From assembly GCA_963801715.1 (NCBI GenBank), contig CAWDGB010000014.1, forward strand, positions 124,001 to 188,000: a stretch of 64,000 nucleotides of DNA. Direction: 5' to 3'. Origin of the DNA: CAVVJA01 sp963801715 (lineage in GTDB: Bacteria; Actinomycetota; Actinomycetes; Mycobacteriales; Jatrophihabitantaceae). Both the position numbers and the translations under genes were made by a program. Under the pieces are notes generated by a model that was not told the DNA's origin, made no database searches, and saw nothing but the letters and a program-made list of their open reading frames with translations. Shown here one piece after another: positions 8,577 through 16,418 of this stretch (the stretch's first letter is position 1; each line of letters starts with the position of its first letter).

Positions 8577-10004
8577 ATGACGATGACGAACACTTTTCCT
8601 CGCGAGCCCGAAGAGTCGCAGGACACAGCCGGCGGCTACGACCTTGCCGATCGCCAGGCGCTCCGGCGGGTGGCCGGACTGTCCACCGAACTCGCAGACG
8701 TTACCGAAGTCGAGTACCGGCAGCTGCGCCTCGAACGAGTCGTCCTCGTCGGGGTGTGGACGGCTGGCACGATCGTGGATGCCGAGAACTCGTTGATCGA
8801 ACTGGCTCGGCTCGCGGAAACAGCGGGCTCCCAGGTTCTCGACGGGCTCATCCAGCGCCGTGACCGGCCGGACCCGGCAACCTACATCGGCTCGGGCAAG
8901 GCCAAGCAGCTCCGGGACATCGTGCACTGGGCCGGGGCCGACACGGTGATCTGCGATGGCGAGCTCACGCCCGGCCAACTGCGCCAGCTCGAACAGATCG
9001 TCAAGGTAAAGGTCGTCGACCGCACTGCGCTCATCCTCGACATCTTCGCGCAGCATGCGCGTTCCAAGGAGGGCAAAGCGCAGGTCGAGCTCGCGCAGAT
9101 GCAGTACCTGCTTCCTCGACTCCGGGGATGGGGGGAATCGCTGTCTCGCCAGGTCGGTGGTCGCGCGGCCGGCGGTGCCGGTATCGGCGGTCGCGGCCCC
9201 GGGGAGACGAAGATCGAGATCGACCGTCGCCGGATCAACGCCCGGATGGCCAAGCTGCGAAAGCAGATAGCGCATATGCAGACGGCGCGCCAGGTCAAGC
9301 GCGCCCGGCGTCGCAGCCGCGAGGTGCCGAGCGTCGTGCTGGCCGGCTATACGAACGCGGGCAAATCGTCCCTGCTCAACCGGCTCGCCGGCGCCGGCGT
9401 GTTAGTCGACAACACGCTATTCGCCACCCTCGATCCAACCGTGCGGCGCTGCCAGGCGTCCGACGGTCGGCCGTATACGCTGGCGGACACCGTTGGCTTC
9501 GTTCGGCACCTACCCACGCAGCTGGTGGAGGCCTTCCGCTCGACGCTCGAGGAGGTCAGCGAGGCCGACCTGATCCTGCATGTCGTCGACGCGGCCGACG
9601 CGGATCCAGAAGCACAGATTCGGGCAGTGCGGGAAGTGTTCGGCGATATCGACGCGCTCGGCGTTCCGGAGCAGATCGTCTTCAACAAGATCGACGTTGC
9701 CGATCCGGACATGCTCCAGCGGCTACGCCGACTGGCGCCCGACGCGGCCTTCGTGTCGGCGCGCACCGGGGTCGGAGTGGACAAGCTCCAGGCCGTTCTC
9801 GAGGATCGGTTGCCTCGGCCGGCCGTTGAGGTGACGGTCCTGTTGCCGTATTCCCGAGGCGACCTGGTCGATCGGGTGCACCGAACGGGCGAAGTGCTCT
9901 CCACCAGCCATACCGGCGGGGGCACGCTGCTCAACGCGCGGGTGACGCGTGAGTTAGCGGCGGTGCTCAGGCCGTTCACTCAGCCGGTGGGCGTAACCTC
10001 GTAG
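8577..10004 (+). CDS. hflX: GTPase HflX
   Basis: HflX is a ribosome-associated GTPase that splits stalled or stress-damaged 70S ribosomes. The 475-residue protein has an N-terminal HflX domain (YIGSGKAKQLRDIV; the glycine-rich GIGGRGPGETKIEIDRRR), a coiled-coil linker, and a TrmE-Era-like G domain: G1 GYTNAGKSS at about 257-265, G3 DTVGF, G4 NKID and G5 VSARTG. The C-terminal domain follows (VLLPYSRGDLVDRVHRTGEV). The start ATGACGATGACG at 8577 gives an N-terminal extension of about 30 acidic residues before the conserved region. Confidence 0.96.
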   Translation: MTMTNTFPREPEESQDTAGGYDLADRQALRRVAGLSTELADVTEVEYRQLRLERVVLVGVWTAGTIVDAENSLIELARLAETAGSQVLDGLIQRRDRPDPATYIGSGKAKQLRDIVHWAGADTVICDGELTPGQLRQLEQIVKVKVVDRTALILDIFAQHARSKEGKAQVELAQMQYLLPRLRGWGESLSRQVGGRAAGGAGIGGRGPGETKIEIDRRRINARMAKLRKQIAHMQTARQVKRARRRSREVPSVVLAGYTNAGKSSLLNRLAGAGVLVDNTLFATLDPTVRRCQASDGRPYTLADTVGFVRHLPTQLVEAFRSTLEEVSEADLILHVVDAADADPEAQIRAVREVFGDIDALGVPEQIVFNKIDVADPDMLQRLRRLAPDAAFVSARTGVGVDKLQAVLEDRLPRPAVEVTVLLPYSRGDLVDRVHRTGEVLSTSHTGGGTLLNARVTRELAAVLRPFTQPVGVTS

Positions 10005-10043
10005 GCGCTCGCACGACCAGGTCGCGCCCGCGAGGAGGCTCAC

Positions 10044-10391
10044 ATGGGTTCGCTATCGCCGACTCATTGGATCATCGTGCTCATCGTCGCCGCGATCCTG
10101 TTCTTCGGTTGGAAGCAACTGCCCGATATGGCTCGCTCAGCGGGGAAGTCGCTGCGAATCTTCAAGACCGAGATGAAGGGTCTGACCGAGGACGACAAGG
10201 CCCGGGAGGCGCATCAGGCCGAGCAGCCGCCGCCGTCCCCACAGGCGACGACCCCGGTCGCGCCTCCGGCTGCGCCAACCGTTGCCGGTTCGCAGCCCTC
10301 GGTCCCGCCGGCCGTGCCGCCCGCGGCGACCCAGCCGCCCGCAGGGGTGCAGCCGCCGGCGTCCGATAACCAGACCCCGCGTGCCGAGTGA
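10044..10391 (+). CDS. tatA: Sec-independent translocase TatA
   Basis: TatA forms the pore-like oligomers of the twin-arginine export system. The 115-residue product has the classic layout: a short periplasmic start, one transmembrane helix (HWIIVLIVAAILFFGWKQLP, residues 8-27), the hinge and an amphipathic helix (DMARSAGKSLRIFKTEMKGL), then a disordered Pro/Ala/Gln tail of about 60 residues. GAGGAGG lies just upstream (10032-10038). A TatA/TatE role fits best; TatB is less likely because the FGWKQLP motif is TatA-like. TatC is not in the window. Confidence 0.93.
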   Translation: MGSLSPTHWIIVLIVAAILFFGWKQLPDMARSAGKSLRIFKTEMKGLTEDDKAREAHQAEQPPPSPQATTPVAPPAAPTVAGSQPSVPPAVPPAATQPPAGVQPPASDNQTPRAE

Positions 10392-11124
10392 GCCGAGCGA
10401 GCGGCGTCGGCGCGCACTGAGCGGACTGCCGGGTGCCCCCCGGCGGTGGGTTGTCGGGCTTGCATTTGTCGTCCTGGTTCTCGCGACGATCGCGGTTGCA
10501 CGGGGCAGCGTCCTGGTACACATCGACGACGCGGTTTCCGACCGGATCAAGGACTGGAACCTGCGGAACAGCTGGGCGAAGCCGTTCATTTACGCGTTGA
10601 CGTTGCCCGGCCAGCGGGGCACCGTCCTCGTCGTCAGCGGGTTGATTGTCGGCTATCTGTGGTGGCGGACCCGCAGCGTCGAGTCGCTAATGCGATGGCT
10701 CGTCGCGCTGGTCTTGGTCGCCGCGGTGGTCTACGCGTTCAAGGAAATCGTGGTACGCGCCGCGCCATCGGCGCCAGCCGGTAAACCCGTTCCCACCAAT
10801 TCCTACCCCTCTGGGCACGTGGTGAATGCGGTCGTCATCTGGGGAACACTCGCGTGGTGCGCCGCCCGCGCCCAGATCGCCCGCTGGTTGCAGCGCACGC
10901 TCCGCATCCTGGCGATTCTCGGCCCGATAGCCGTGATCGTGGGCATGACCTTGCTCGACTATCACTGGATCAGCGATTTCCTGGCCGGCCTATGCATTGG
11001 CGTGATCCTGCTGCCACTGACAATGGCCTCGTGGTGGGCGACACTTGCGATGCGCCTCGACCGCCGTTGGCCGGGTCATCAGACGCCGGCTGACGCCCCG
11101 CTCGTGACGACCTCGCAGTCGTGA
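10381..11124 (+). CDS. PAP2-family membrane phosphatase
   Basis: A 247-residue integral membrane protein with phosphatidic-acid-phosphatase type 2 motifs: KEIVVRAAP (motif 1, degenerate at the Arg-Pro), SYPSGHVV (motif 2) and DYHWISDFLAG (motif 3). Hydrophobic helices flank these motifs (WVVGLAFVVLVLATIAVA; LVALVLVAAVVYAF; ILAILGPIAVIVGMTLL; GLCIGVILLPLTMASWWA). The likely substrate is a lipid phosphate or undecaprenyl pyrophosphate, but this cannot be told from sequence. The GTG at 10381 overlaps the tatA end by 11 bases; the longer frame upstream lies inside tatA and was rejected as start. Confidence 0.87.
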   Translation: MPSEPSERRRRALSGLPGAPRRWVVGLAFVVLVLATIAVARGSVLVHIDDAVSDRIKDWNLRNSWAKPFIYALTLPGQRGTVLVVSGLIVGYLWWRTRSVESLMRWLVALVLVAAVVYAFKEIVVRAAPSAPAGKPVPTNSYPSGHVVNAVVIWGTLAWCAARAQIARWLQRTLRILAILGPIAVIVGMTLLDYHWISDFLAGLCIGVILLPLTMASWWATLAMRLDRRWPGHQTPADAPLVTTSQS

Positions 11125-11165
11125 CGTACGCCGGTCCAACGCTCGCGATGTGCTGCGAGGTGGCG

Positions 11166-11873
11166 TCAGACCTTCCGTAGGACAGCAACGACGCGACCGA
11201 GGACCGTCGCGTCGTCGGCCGGAATAGGGGCGTACGCCGGATTGTGCGGAAGCAACCAGGCGTGACGGTCCCGCCGTCGCCAGGTCTTGACGGTGGCCTC
11301 TCCGTCGATCATCGCGGCCACGATCTCGCCGTTCTCGGCGGTCGGCTGCTGGCGAACGACCACCCAGTCGCCGTCCGAGATCGCGGCGTCGATCATGGAA
11401 TCGCCGGTGACGCGGAGCAGGAACAGCGTGCCCTCGCCAACCAAGGCCCGCGGCAGCGGGAAGACGTCCTCGATCAATTGTTCGGCCAGGATGGGTCCGC
11501 CAGCCGCGATGCGCCCGACCACCGGGACGAACACCGGGCTGGGCATGGCGTCGCCACCCGGGCCGCTCATGGCTTCCGTGGCGCCAGCGGATTCGGCGAG
11601 GCGGACGTCTACAGCCCGGGGGCGATTGGGGTCTCGGCGCAAATAGCCTTTGCGCTCTAACGCGCGCAGTTGGTGGGCGACGCTCGAGGTGGATGCCAGT
11701 CCAGCGGCCTCGCAGATCTCCCGGATGCTCGGCGGATAGCCTCGCTGCTCGACGGAGTCGCGGATGGCCTCCAGGATCGCGCGCTGCCGGGCGGTCAATC
11801 GATCCCCTTCGTCACGGTCGGGCAGCGGGGAGACGGCGGCGGGCTGCGGATGTGGGGCGGCCTTCTTGGGCAC
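11166..11873 (-). CDS. lexA: SOS repressor LexA
   Basis: LexA represses DNA damage genes and cleaves itself when RecA filaments form. The 235-residue protein has a long N-terminal tail, the winged-helix domain (LTARQRAILEAIRDSV; the recognition region SIREICEAAGLASTSSVAHQLRALERKGYL), the A124-G125 cleavage site in GRIAAGGPILAEQ, and the catalytic dyad S159 (TGDSM) and K196 (EATVKTW). Start is GTG at 11873 with AGGAGG eight bases upstream. A LexA-box-like site lies 55 bases upstream (autoregulation). Divergent to chiZ, as in mycobacteria. Confidence 0.97.
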   Translation of the reverse strand: MPKKAAPHPQPAAVSPLPDRDEGDRLTARQRAILEAIRDSVEQRGYPPSIREICEAAGLASTSSVAHQLRALERKGYLRRDPNRPRAVDVRLAESAGATEAMSGPGGDAMPSPVFVPVVGRIAAGGPILAEQLIEDVFPLPRALVGEGTLFLLRVTGDSMIDAAISDGDWVVVRQQPTAENGEIVAAMIDGEATVKTWRRRDRHAWLLPHNPAYAPIPADDATVLGRVVAVLRKV

Positions 11874-11927
11874 GACATCCTCCTGCTCTCTCGGCCGTCC
11901 CGACGCTAGCCCGATCCGCCACCAATC

Positions 11928-11943
11928 TCAAACATTTGTTCGA
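11928..11943. promoter_or_regulatory. LexA-binding SOS box upstream of lexA
   Basis: The 16-mer TCAAACATTTGTTCGA matches the actinobacterial SOS consensus TCGAACANNTGTTCGA at every fixed position except one (A for G at position 3). It lies 55 bases before the lexA start in the divergent lexA/chiZ region. Confidence 0.75.
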
Positions 11944-12007
11944 ACGACACGCCGCGCCTAGCTGTTTTCTGTCGGACCCCGGTGGTAGATCTCGTCCGTA
12001 CGTTCGA

Positions 12008-12023
12008 TCGAATGCATGTTCGA
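12008..12023. promoter_or_regulatory. Second LexA-box-like site, proximal to chiZ
   Basis: TCGAATGCATGTTCGA differs from TCGAACANNTGTTCGA at two positions. It lies 51 bases upstream of the chiZ start, suiting SOS induction of the cell-division inhibitor. An overlapping perfect palindrome TTCGATCGAA is at 12003-12012. Confidence 0.58.
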
Positions 12024-12074
12024 TGGAAGCGTATGCCGATCCGGCACCCACGTCGAATCTATCGAGGAGTCGCG

Positions 12075-12527
12075 ATGTCGACAGCGACCGAATTCGTCTC
12101 CGGCATCTCTGTCCCGGACCGCGCTCGTTCGAGGCGAACGTCGGCCGTCGTCCTACCCTTTCCGTGCGATCGGGTGCAGCGAACGGCAGTCGCCGCGGCG
12201 CGGCCTCCAGCGATTGCGCCGGCTCCGGGTGGCGATGCGAGACCGCGGGTTCGACTGAGCCGGCGAGGTTGGGCGGCAGCTGTTCTCGCGGTCGGGATAG
12301 CACTCGCCGGTGCGCTCTGGCTTGCCCACCTCAACGCTGTGGAGGCATCCGCGCCCCACCGGTCCCCGCCGTCGACGGTCGTCGTCCGCCCCAAGGACAC
12401 GTTGTGGTCGATCGCGACGCGCATCGCACCCGACCGAGACCCGCGCATCGTGGTGTCGGAGCTCGAGCGACGCAACGACTTGACAGACCCGACCGTGCAC
12501 GTGGGCCAGGTGCTCCGCGCTCGCTGA
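12075..12527 (+). CDS. chiZ: LysM-domain membrane protein, ChiZ-like SOS cell-division inhibitor
   Basis: The 150-residue protein has a basic, disordered cytoplasmic N-terminus (1-64), one transmembrane helix (about 66-86, GWAAAVLAVGIALAGALWLA) and a C-terminal LysM domain (about 101-149; VVRPKDTLWSIATRIAPD, HVGQVLRAR) that should bind peptidoglycan outside the membrane. This layout and the position divergent from lexA and before nrdR match M. tuberculosis Rv2719c (ChiZ), which delays division after DNA damage. ATG at 12075 has GAGGAG just upstream; the open frame begins at 11982 but crosses the SOS box, so the later start is preferred. The role is inferred from synteny and architecture; LysM sequences are too general to prove orthology. 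Confidence 0.82.
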   Translation: MSTATEFVSGISVPDRARSRRTSAVVLPFPCDRVQRTAVAAARPPAIAPAPGGDARPRVRLSRRGWAAAVLAVGIALAGALWLAHLNAVEASAPHRSPPSTVVVRPKDTLWSIATRIAPDRDPRIVVSELERRNDLTDPTVHVGQVLRAR

Positions 12528-12597
12528 TCGCCGCTCGACACACAGGCTGCGGTGTCACGAAACGCTTGCGCGCAGACCGCGGGCGTTCTACCGTCTA

Positions 12598-12613
12598 CCC
12601 CTACATCTAGTAG
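12598..12613. promoter_or_regulatory. NrdR-box-like site
   Basis: CCCCTACATCTAGTAG fits the conserved core of the NrdR box (acaCwAtATaTwGtgt) with C, A, AT, T, G in register. It lies about 150 bases before nrdR. NrdR boxes usually come in pairs; I see no clear second copy at one-turn-multiple spacing. Confidence 0.5.
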
Positions 12614-12628
12614 TTACAAGCGTGTAAG

Positions 12629-12691
12629 TCATCCACAGGTTGGGGTAAACTGTCCACAGACCGGATCGCGGCGTCCACAACGTGATCCACA
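12629..12691 (+). promoter_or_regulatory. Cluster of four DnaA-box-like sites upstream of nrdR-nrdJ
   Basis: Four same-strand 9-mers ending in TCCACA occur at 12629-12637 (TCATCCACA), 12650-12658 (CTGTCCACA), 12671-12679 (GCGTCCACA) and 12683-12691 (TGATCCACA). Start-to-start distances are 21, 21 and 12 bases. The actinobacterial DnaA box is TTGTCCACA, and TTATCCACA is the E. coli form, so three of the four have one mismatch and one has two. The cluster ends 69 bases before the nrdR start. Confidence 0.5.
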
Positions 12692-12760
12692 TCCTGTCCC
12701 CACGCCGGCCCACGGCCGCGCGGCAGGTGCAGCTGATCGACCGAGGCAGAGGAGGCTTCA

Positions 12761-13228
12761 ATGCGGTGTCCATACTGTCGGCACCCCGATTCCCGCGTCG
12801 TTGACTCCCGCGAGCAGGACGAAGGCCAGGTCATCCGTCGCCGACGCAGCTGCCTGGACTGTGGGCGTCGGTTCACGACGGTCGAGGAGGCCACCCTGGC
12901 CGTCATCAAGCGAAGCGGTGTCACTGAGCCGTTCAGCCGTACCAAGGTCATCAACGGTGTCCGGCGGGCCTGTCAGGGTCGCCCGGTCGATGAGGATCAG
13001 CTGGCCCAGCTGGCCCAGTCCGTGGAGGACGCGGTGCGTGCGACGGGTGCCGCCGAGGTGCCGAGCGACGAGGTTGGCCTAGCGATCCTCGGTCCGTTGC
13101 GGCAGCTCGACGAGGTGGCCTACCTCCGCTTCGCGAGCGTCTACCAGGCGTTCAGTTCGATCGAGGACTTCGAGAAGGCCATCGCCGACCTGCGTGCCGG
13201 CGACGGCAAGCCATCACCGACCGGCTGA
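12761..13228 (+). CDS. nrdR: Transcriptional repressor NrdR
   Basis: NrdR senses ATP/dATP and represses ribonucleotide reductase genes. The 155-residue protein has the N-terminal zinc ribbon (C3, C6, C31, C34: MRCPYCRHPDSRVVDSRE, CLDCGRRFTT) followed by an ATP-cone domain from about residue 49 (VIKRSGVTEPFSRTKVINGVRRAC, YLRFASVYQAF). A GAGGAGG ribosome binding site lies at 12749-12755. It is directly followed by nrdJ, its expected target. Confidence 0.98.
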   Translation: MRCPYCRHPDSRVVDSREQDEGQVIRRRRSCLDCGRRFTTVEEATLAVIKRSGVTEPFSRTKVINGVRRACQGRPVDEDQLAQLAQSVEDAVRATGAAEVPSDEVGLAILGPLRQLDEVAYLRFASVYQAFSSIEDFEKAIADLRAGDGKPSPTG

Positions 13229-13299
13229 GCGTGACCGAACGCGCACCGTCGGGCGCAATCACTGACCAGCACATCGTTGAGGAGAGGAACCCAGCGGCC

Positions 13300-16209
13300 A
13301 TGACCGAAGCTGTACAGCGCACCGGTGGAAACGGCGTCCCCGGCGGATCACCGGCGAAAGGTCGCGAGTCCGACCCGACCCCGCGCTTTCCGAGCAACGG
13401 CCTGAGGATCGAGCGGGTGTACACGACGGCCGGCGTGCACCCGTATGACGAGGTGAGCTGGGAGCGCCGGGATGTGGTGATGACCAACTGGCGGGACGGC
13501 TCGGTGAACTTCGAGCAGCGGGGCGTCGAGTTTCCGGACTTCTGGTCGGTCAACGCGGCGAACATCGTGACCACCAAGTACTTCCGGGGGGCCGTGGGTA
13601 GCGACGCCCGTGAGTGGTCGCTGCGCCAGCTCATCGACCGGGTGGTGCACAAGTACCGCTGGGCCGGCGAGGTCTACGGCTATTTCGCCTCGACCTCGGA
13701 CGCCGAGGTATTCGAGCACGAACTCGCGTGGATGTTGCTGCACCAGGTGTTCAGCTTCAACTCGCCGGTGTGGTTCAACGTGGGCACCAGCTCACCACAA
13801 CAGGTCTCGGCCTGCTTCATCTTGGCGGTCGAGGACACGATGGACTCGATCCTGAACTGGTACCGGGAGGAAGGCCTGATCTTCAAGGGTGGTTCGGGGG
13901 CCGGGCTGAACCTGTCGCGGATACGCTCGTCCAAGGAGCTGCTTTCCTCCGGCGGCACTGCCTCCGGACCGGTGAGCTTCATGCGAGGCGCGGACGCATC
14001 CGCAGGCACGATCAAATCTGGCGGTGCGACCCGCCGGGCCGCCAAGATGGTCGTGCTCGATATCGACCACCCGGATGTCGTCGAGTTCATCGAGACCAAG
14101 GCCAAGGAAGAAAACAAGATCCGGGTGCTTCGCGACGCCGGATTCGACATGGACCTCGGCGGCAGCGATATCACCTCTGTGCAATACCAGAACGCGAACA
14201 ACTCGGTCCGGGTGTCAGACGCGTTCATGCGCGCCGTCGAAGAGGGCGCGACGTTCGGGTTGCGCGCCCGCAAGTCGAATGACGTGGTCGAGACCGTCGA
14301 CGCCAAAGGGTTGTTTCGTCAGATAGCCAAGGCAGCGTGGGAATGCGCCGACCCCGGCGTCCAGTACGACGACACGATCAACGACTGGCACACGAACCCT
14401 GAGACCGGCCGGATCACGGCGTCGAACCCGTGCTCGGAATACATGAGCTTGGACAACACGTCCTGCAACCTGGCCTCGCTCAACCTGTTGAAGTTCTTGC
14501 GAGACGACAACACGTTGGACGCTGACCGGTTCGTCAAGGCGACCGAGTTGATCATTACAGCTATGGACATCTCGATCTGCTTCGCCGACTTTCCGACTGA
14601 GGGGATCGCCGTCAACACCCGCGCCTACCGGCAACTGGGCATCGGTTACGCCAACTTGGGCGCCCTACTCATGGCGTCCGGTCTGGCCTACGACTCGGAT
14701 GGTGGTCGGGCGCTGGCCGGTGCAATCACATCGCTCATGACCGGCGTCTCCTATCGCCGGTCGGCGGAGTTGGCCGAAGTCGTCGGTCCCTACGAAGGCT
14801 ATGCGCGCAACGCGGCGGCGCACGCCCGGGTCATGCGTAAGCACGCCGCGGCGAACGACGCTGCTCGTCCACTGCACGACACCGACCGTGGTCTGTATGC
14901 CCTCGCGGCCGAGGAGTGGGCCACCGGTAACCGGCTGGGCGAGAAGCAGGGCTGGCGCAATGCACAGGCATCAGTGCTGGCGCCGACCGGAACGATCGGA
15001 CTGATGATGGACTGCGATACGACCGGTATCGAGCCGGACCTGGCGTTGGTGAAGTTCAAGAAGCTGGTCGGTGGCGGCTCGATGCAGATTGTCAACCAGA
15101 CCGTGCCGCGGGCTCTACGGGTGCTCGGATATCAAGAGGAGCAGGTCGAGGCGGTCGTCGAGTACATCGCCGAGCAGGGGTATGCCGTCGACGCTCCCGG
15201 CCTCCGTCCAGAGCACTACGAGGTGTTCGACTGCGCGATGGGCACACGGGCGATCAAGCCAATGGGACACGTGCGGATGATGGCTGCGGTGCAGCCGTTC
15301 CTGTCCGGGGCGATATCCAAGACGGTGAACCTGCCAGAGACGGCGACCATCGCCGACATCGAGGATGTCTACTTCCAGGGTTGGAAACTCGGTCTGAAGG
15401 CCCTCGCGGTCTATCGCGACAACTGCAAGGTCGGCCAACCCCTATCCGTCGGCACATCGGCATCCAGCACGGCAACCGCCGCGGCGGATCCGGTCGTGGA
15501 GAAGGTCGTCGAGTATCGGCCTACTCGAACCCGGCTGCCGAAGTCCCGTCCGTCGCGTACCACCTCGTTCACCGTCGGCGGCGCCGAGGGATACATGACT
15601 GCTGGCTCCTACCCGGATGACGGACTGGGAGAGGTGTTCTTGAAGCTCGGCAAGCAAGGCTCGACGCTGGCCGGTGTAATGGACGCATTCTCGATCGCAA
15701 TCTCTATCGCCCTGCAGTACGGCGTGCCGCTCGAGACCTACGTTCAGAAGTTCACCAACATGCGGTTCGAGCCCGCGGGCCTGACCGACGACCCGGATAT
15801 CCGGATGGCGCAGTCCGTGCTGGACTACATCTTCCGCAAGCTGGCCCTCGACTATCTGCCGTTCGAGACGCGCTCGTCCCTCGGCATCTACACCGCCGCT
15901 GAGCGCACCAGGGCGCTGGCCACGGGCAGCTACGAAGCTCAGCCAGACGAGGAAGACTTCGAGTCGCTGGCCCAGTCCGCGCCGGTGAATCAAACGGGTT
16001 CCGCGTTGGCGAGCCAGCTGCACGACGAGATCGTGGTCGATACTGCGCACGAAGCACCGCCGACTGCGCACAGCTCGACCGAGCTTGTCGAGTCGATCCT
16101 CGGCACGTCAGCGGATGCACCGCTCTGTATGAACTGTGGGACGAAGATGCGCCCGGCCGGCAGCTGCTTCGTCTGCGAGGGCTGCGGTAGCACCAGCGGC
16201 TGCAGCTGA
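13300..16209 (+). CDS. nrdJ: Vitamin B12-dependent (class II) ribonucleotide reductase NrdJ
   Basis: NrdJ reduces ribonucleotides with an adenosylcobalamin radical and so works with or without oxygen. Counted from 13300 the product is 969 residues. It shows RVYTTAGVHPYDEV at the N-terminus, WFNVGTSSPQQVSACF, the Cys-rich ASNPCSEYMSLDNTSCNLASLN, the APTGTIGLMMDCDTTGIEPD motif, and a C-terminal zinc-ribbon-like tail (CMNCGTKM, CFVCEGCG) that feeds electrons from thioredoxin. The frame is also open from a GTG at 13231, three bases after nrdR; I prefer the ATG at 13300 because GGAGAGG lies 14 bases upstream and the extra 23 residues look unconserved, but the choice is open. No cobalamin riboswitch was recognised before nrdR. 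Confidence 0.96.
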   Translation: MTEAVQRTGGNGVPGGSPAKGRESDPTPRFPSNGLRIERVYTTAGVHPYDEVSWERRDVVMTNWRDGSVNFEQRGVEFPDFWSVNAANIVTTKYFRGAVGSDAREWSLRQLIDRVVHKYRWAGEVYGYFASTSDAEVFEHELAWMLLHQVFSFNSPVWFNVGTSSPQQVSACFILAVEDTMDSILNWYREEGLIFKGGSGAGLNLSRIRSSKELLSSGGTASGPVSFMRGADASAGTIKSGGATRRAAKMVVLDIDHPDVVEFIETKAKEENKIRVLRDAGFDMDLGGSDITSVQYQNANNSVRVSDAFMRAVEEGATFGLRARKSNDVVETVDAKGLFRQIAKAAWECADPGVQYDDTINDWHTNPETGRITASNPCSEYMSLDNTSCNLASLNLLKFLRDDNTLDADRFVKATELIITAMDISICFADFPTEGIAVNTRAYRQLGIGYANLGALLMASGLAYDSDGGRALAGAITSLMTGVSYRRSAELAEVVGPYEGYARNAAAHARVMRKHAAANDAARPLHDTDRGLYALAAEEWATGNRLGEKQGWRNAQASVLAPTGTIGLMMDCDTTGIEPDLALVKFKKLVGGGSMQIVNQTVPRALRVLGYQEEQVEAVVEYIAEQGYAVDAPGLRPEHYEVFDCAMGTRAIKPMGHVRMMAAVQPFLSGAISKTVNLPETATIADIEDVYFQGWKLGLKALAVYRDNCKVGQPLSVGTSASSTATAAADPVVEKVVEYRPTRTRLPKSRPSRTTSFTVGGAEGYMTAGSYPDDGLGEVFLKLGKQGSTLAGVMDAFSIAISIALQYGVPLETYVQKFTNMRFEPAGLTDDPDIRMAQSVLDYIFRKLALDYLPFETRSSLGIYTAAERTRALATGSYEAQPDEEDFESLAQSAPVNQTGSALASQLHDEIVVDTAHEAPPTAHSSTELVESILGTSADAPLCMNCGTKMRPAGSCFVCEGCGSTSGCS

Positions 16210-16244
16210 CCGACCGCATCGCCGACTGATCGGTTGGCATCGCC

Positions 16245-16260
16245 CGTGGCCGGGGCCACG
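16245..16260 (+). terminator. Hairpin after nrdJ
   Basis: CGTGGC, loop CGGG, GCCACG: a perfect 6-bp GC stem 35 bases after the nrdJ stop. It is followed by AAATCTGC, not a clear T tract, so terminator function is only plausible. Confidence 0.35.
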
Positions 16261-16382
16261 AAATCTGCATACGAACCGGTGGTGGGGGTCCGGGGAACTG
16301 CCCGTCCACGGCGTGGCTTGCCCAATGTGAGCTCTATCGCTGCCGGCGAACAAGACCGGGAACATCCGGGCCGCATCATGCA

Positions 16383-16401
16383 TTGAGTCTCGTGAACTCA
16401 A
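16383..16401. promoter_or_regulatory. HAIR element (HspR operator) upstream of lon
   Basis: TTGAGT, seven bases, ACTCAA: this is the core of the HspR-associated inverted repeat CTTGAGT-N7-ACTCAAG, perfect except for the outermost pair (A/C here). It ends 17 bases before the chosen lon start. HspR control of lon through a HAIR site is established in Streptomyces. Confidence 0.82.
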
Positions 16402-16418
16402 CTTTCGGAGTGGTTTAC

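Noticed and set aside
7644..9275. 543-codon minus-strand frame
   Set aside because: Antisense shadow of dapF and hflX; no motif, His/Arg/Pro-rich.
12528..12760. Cobalamin riboswitch before nrdR-nrdJ
   Set aside because: The B12 box and expected stems were not found; the space is taken by the NrdR- and DnaA-like sites.
16383..16418. Upstream TTG start for lon
   Set aside because: This segment is the HAIR operator and encodes no conserved residues.
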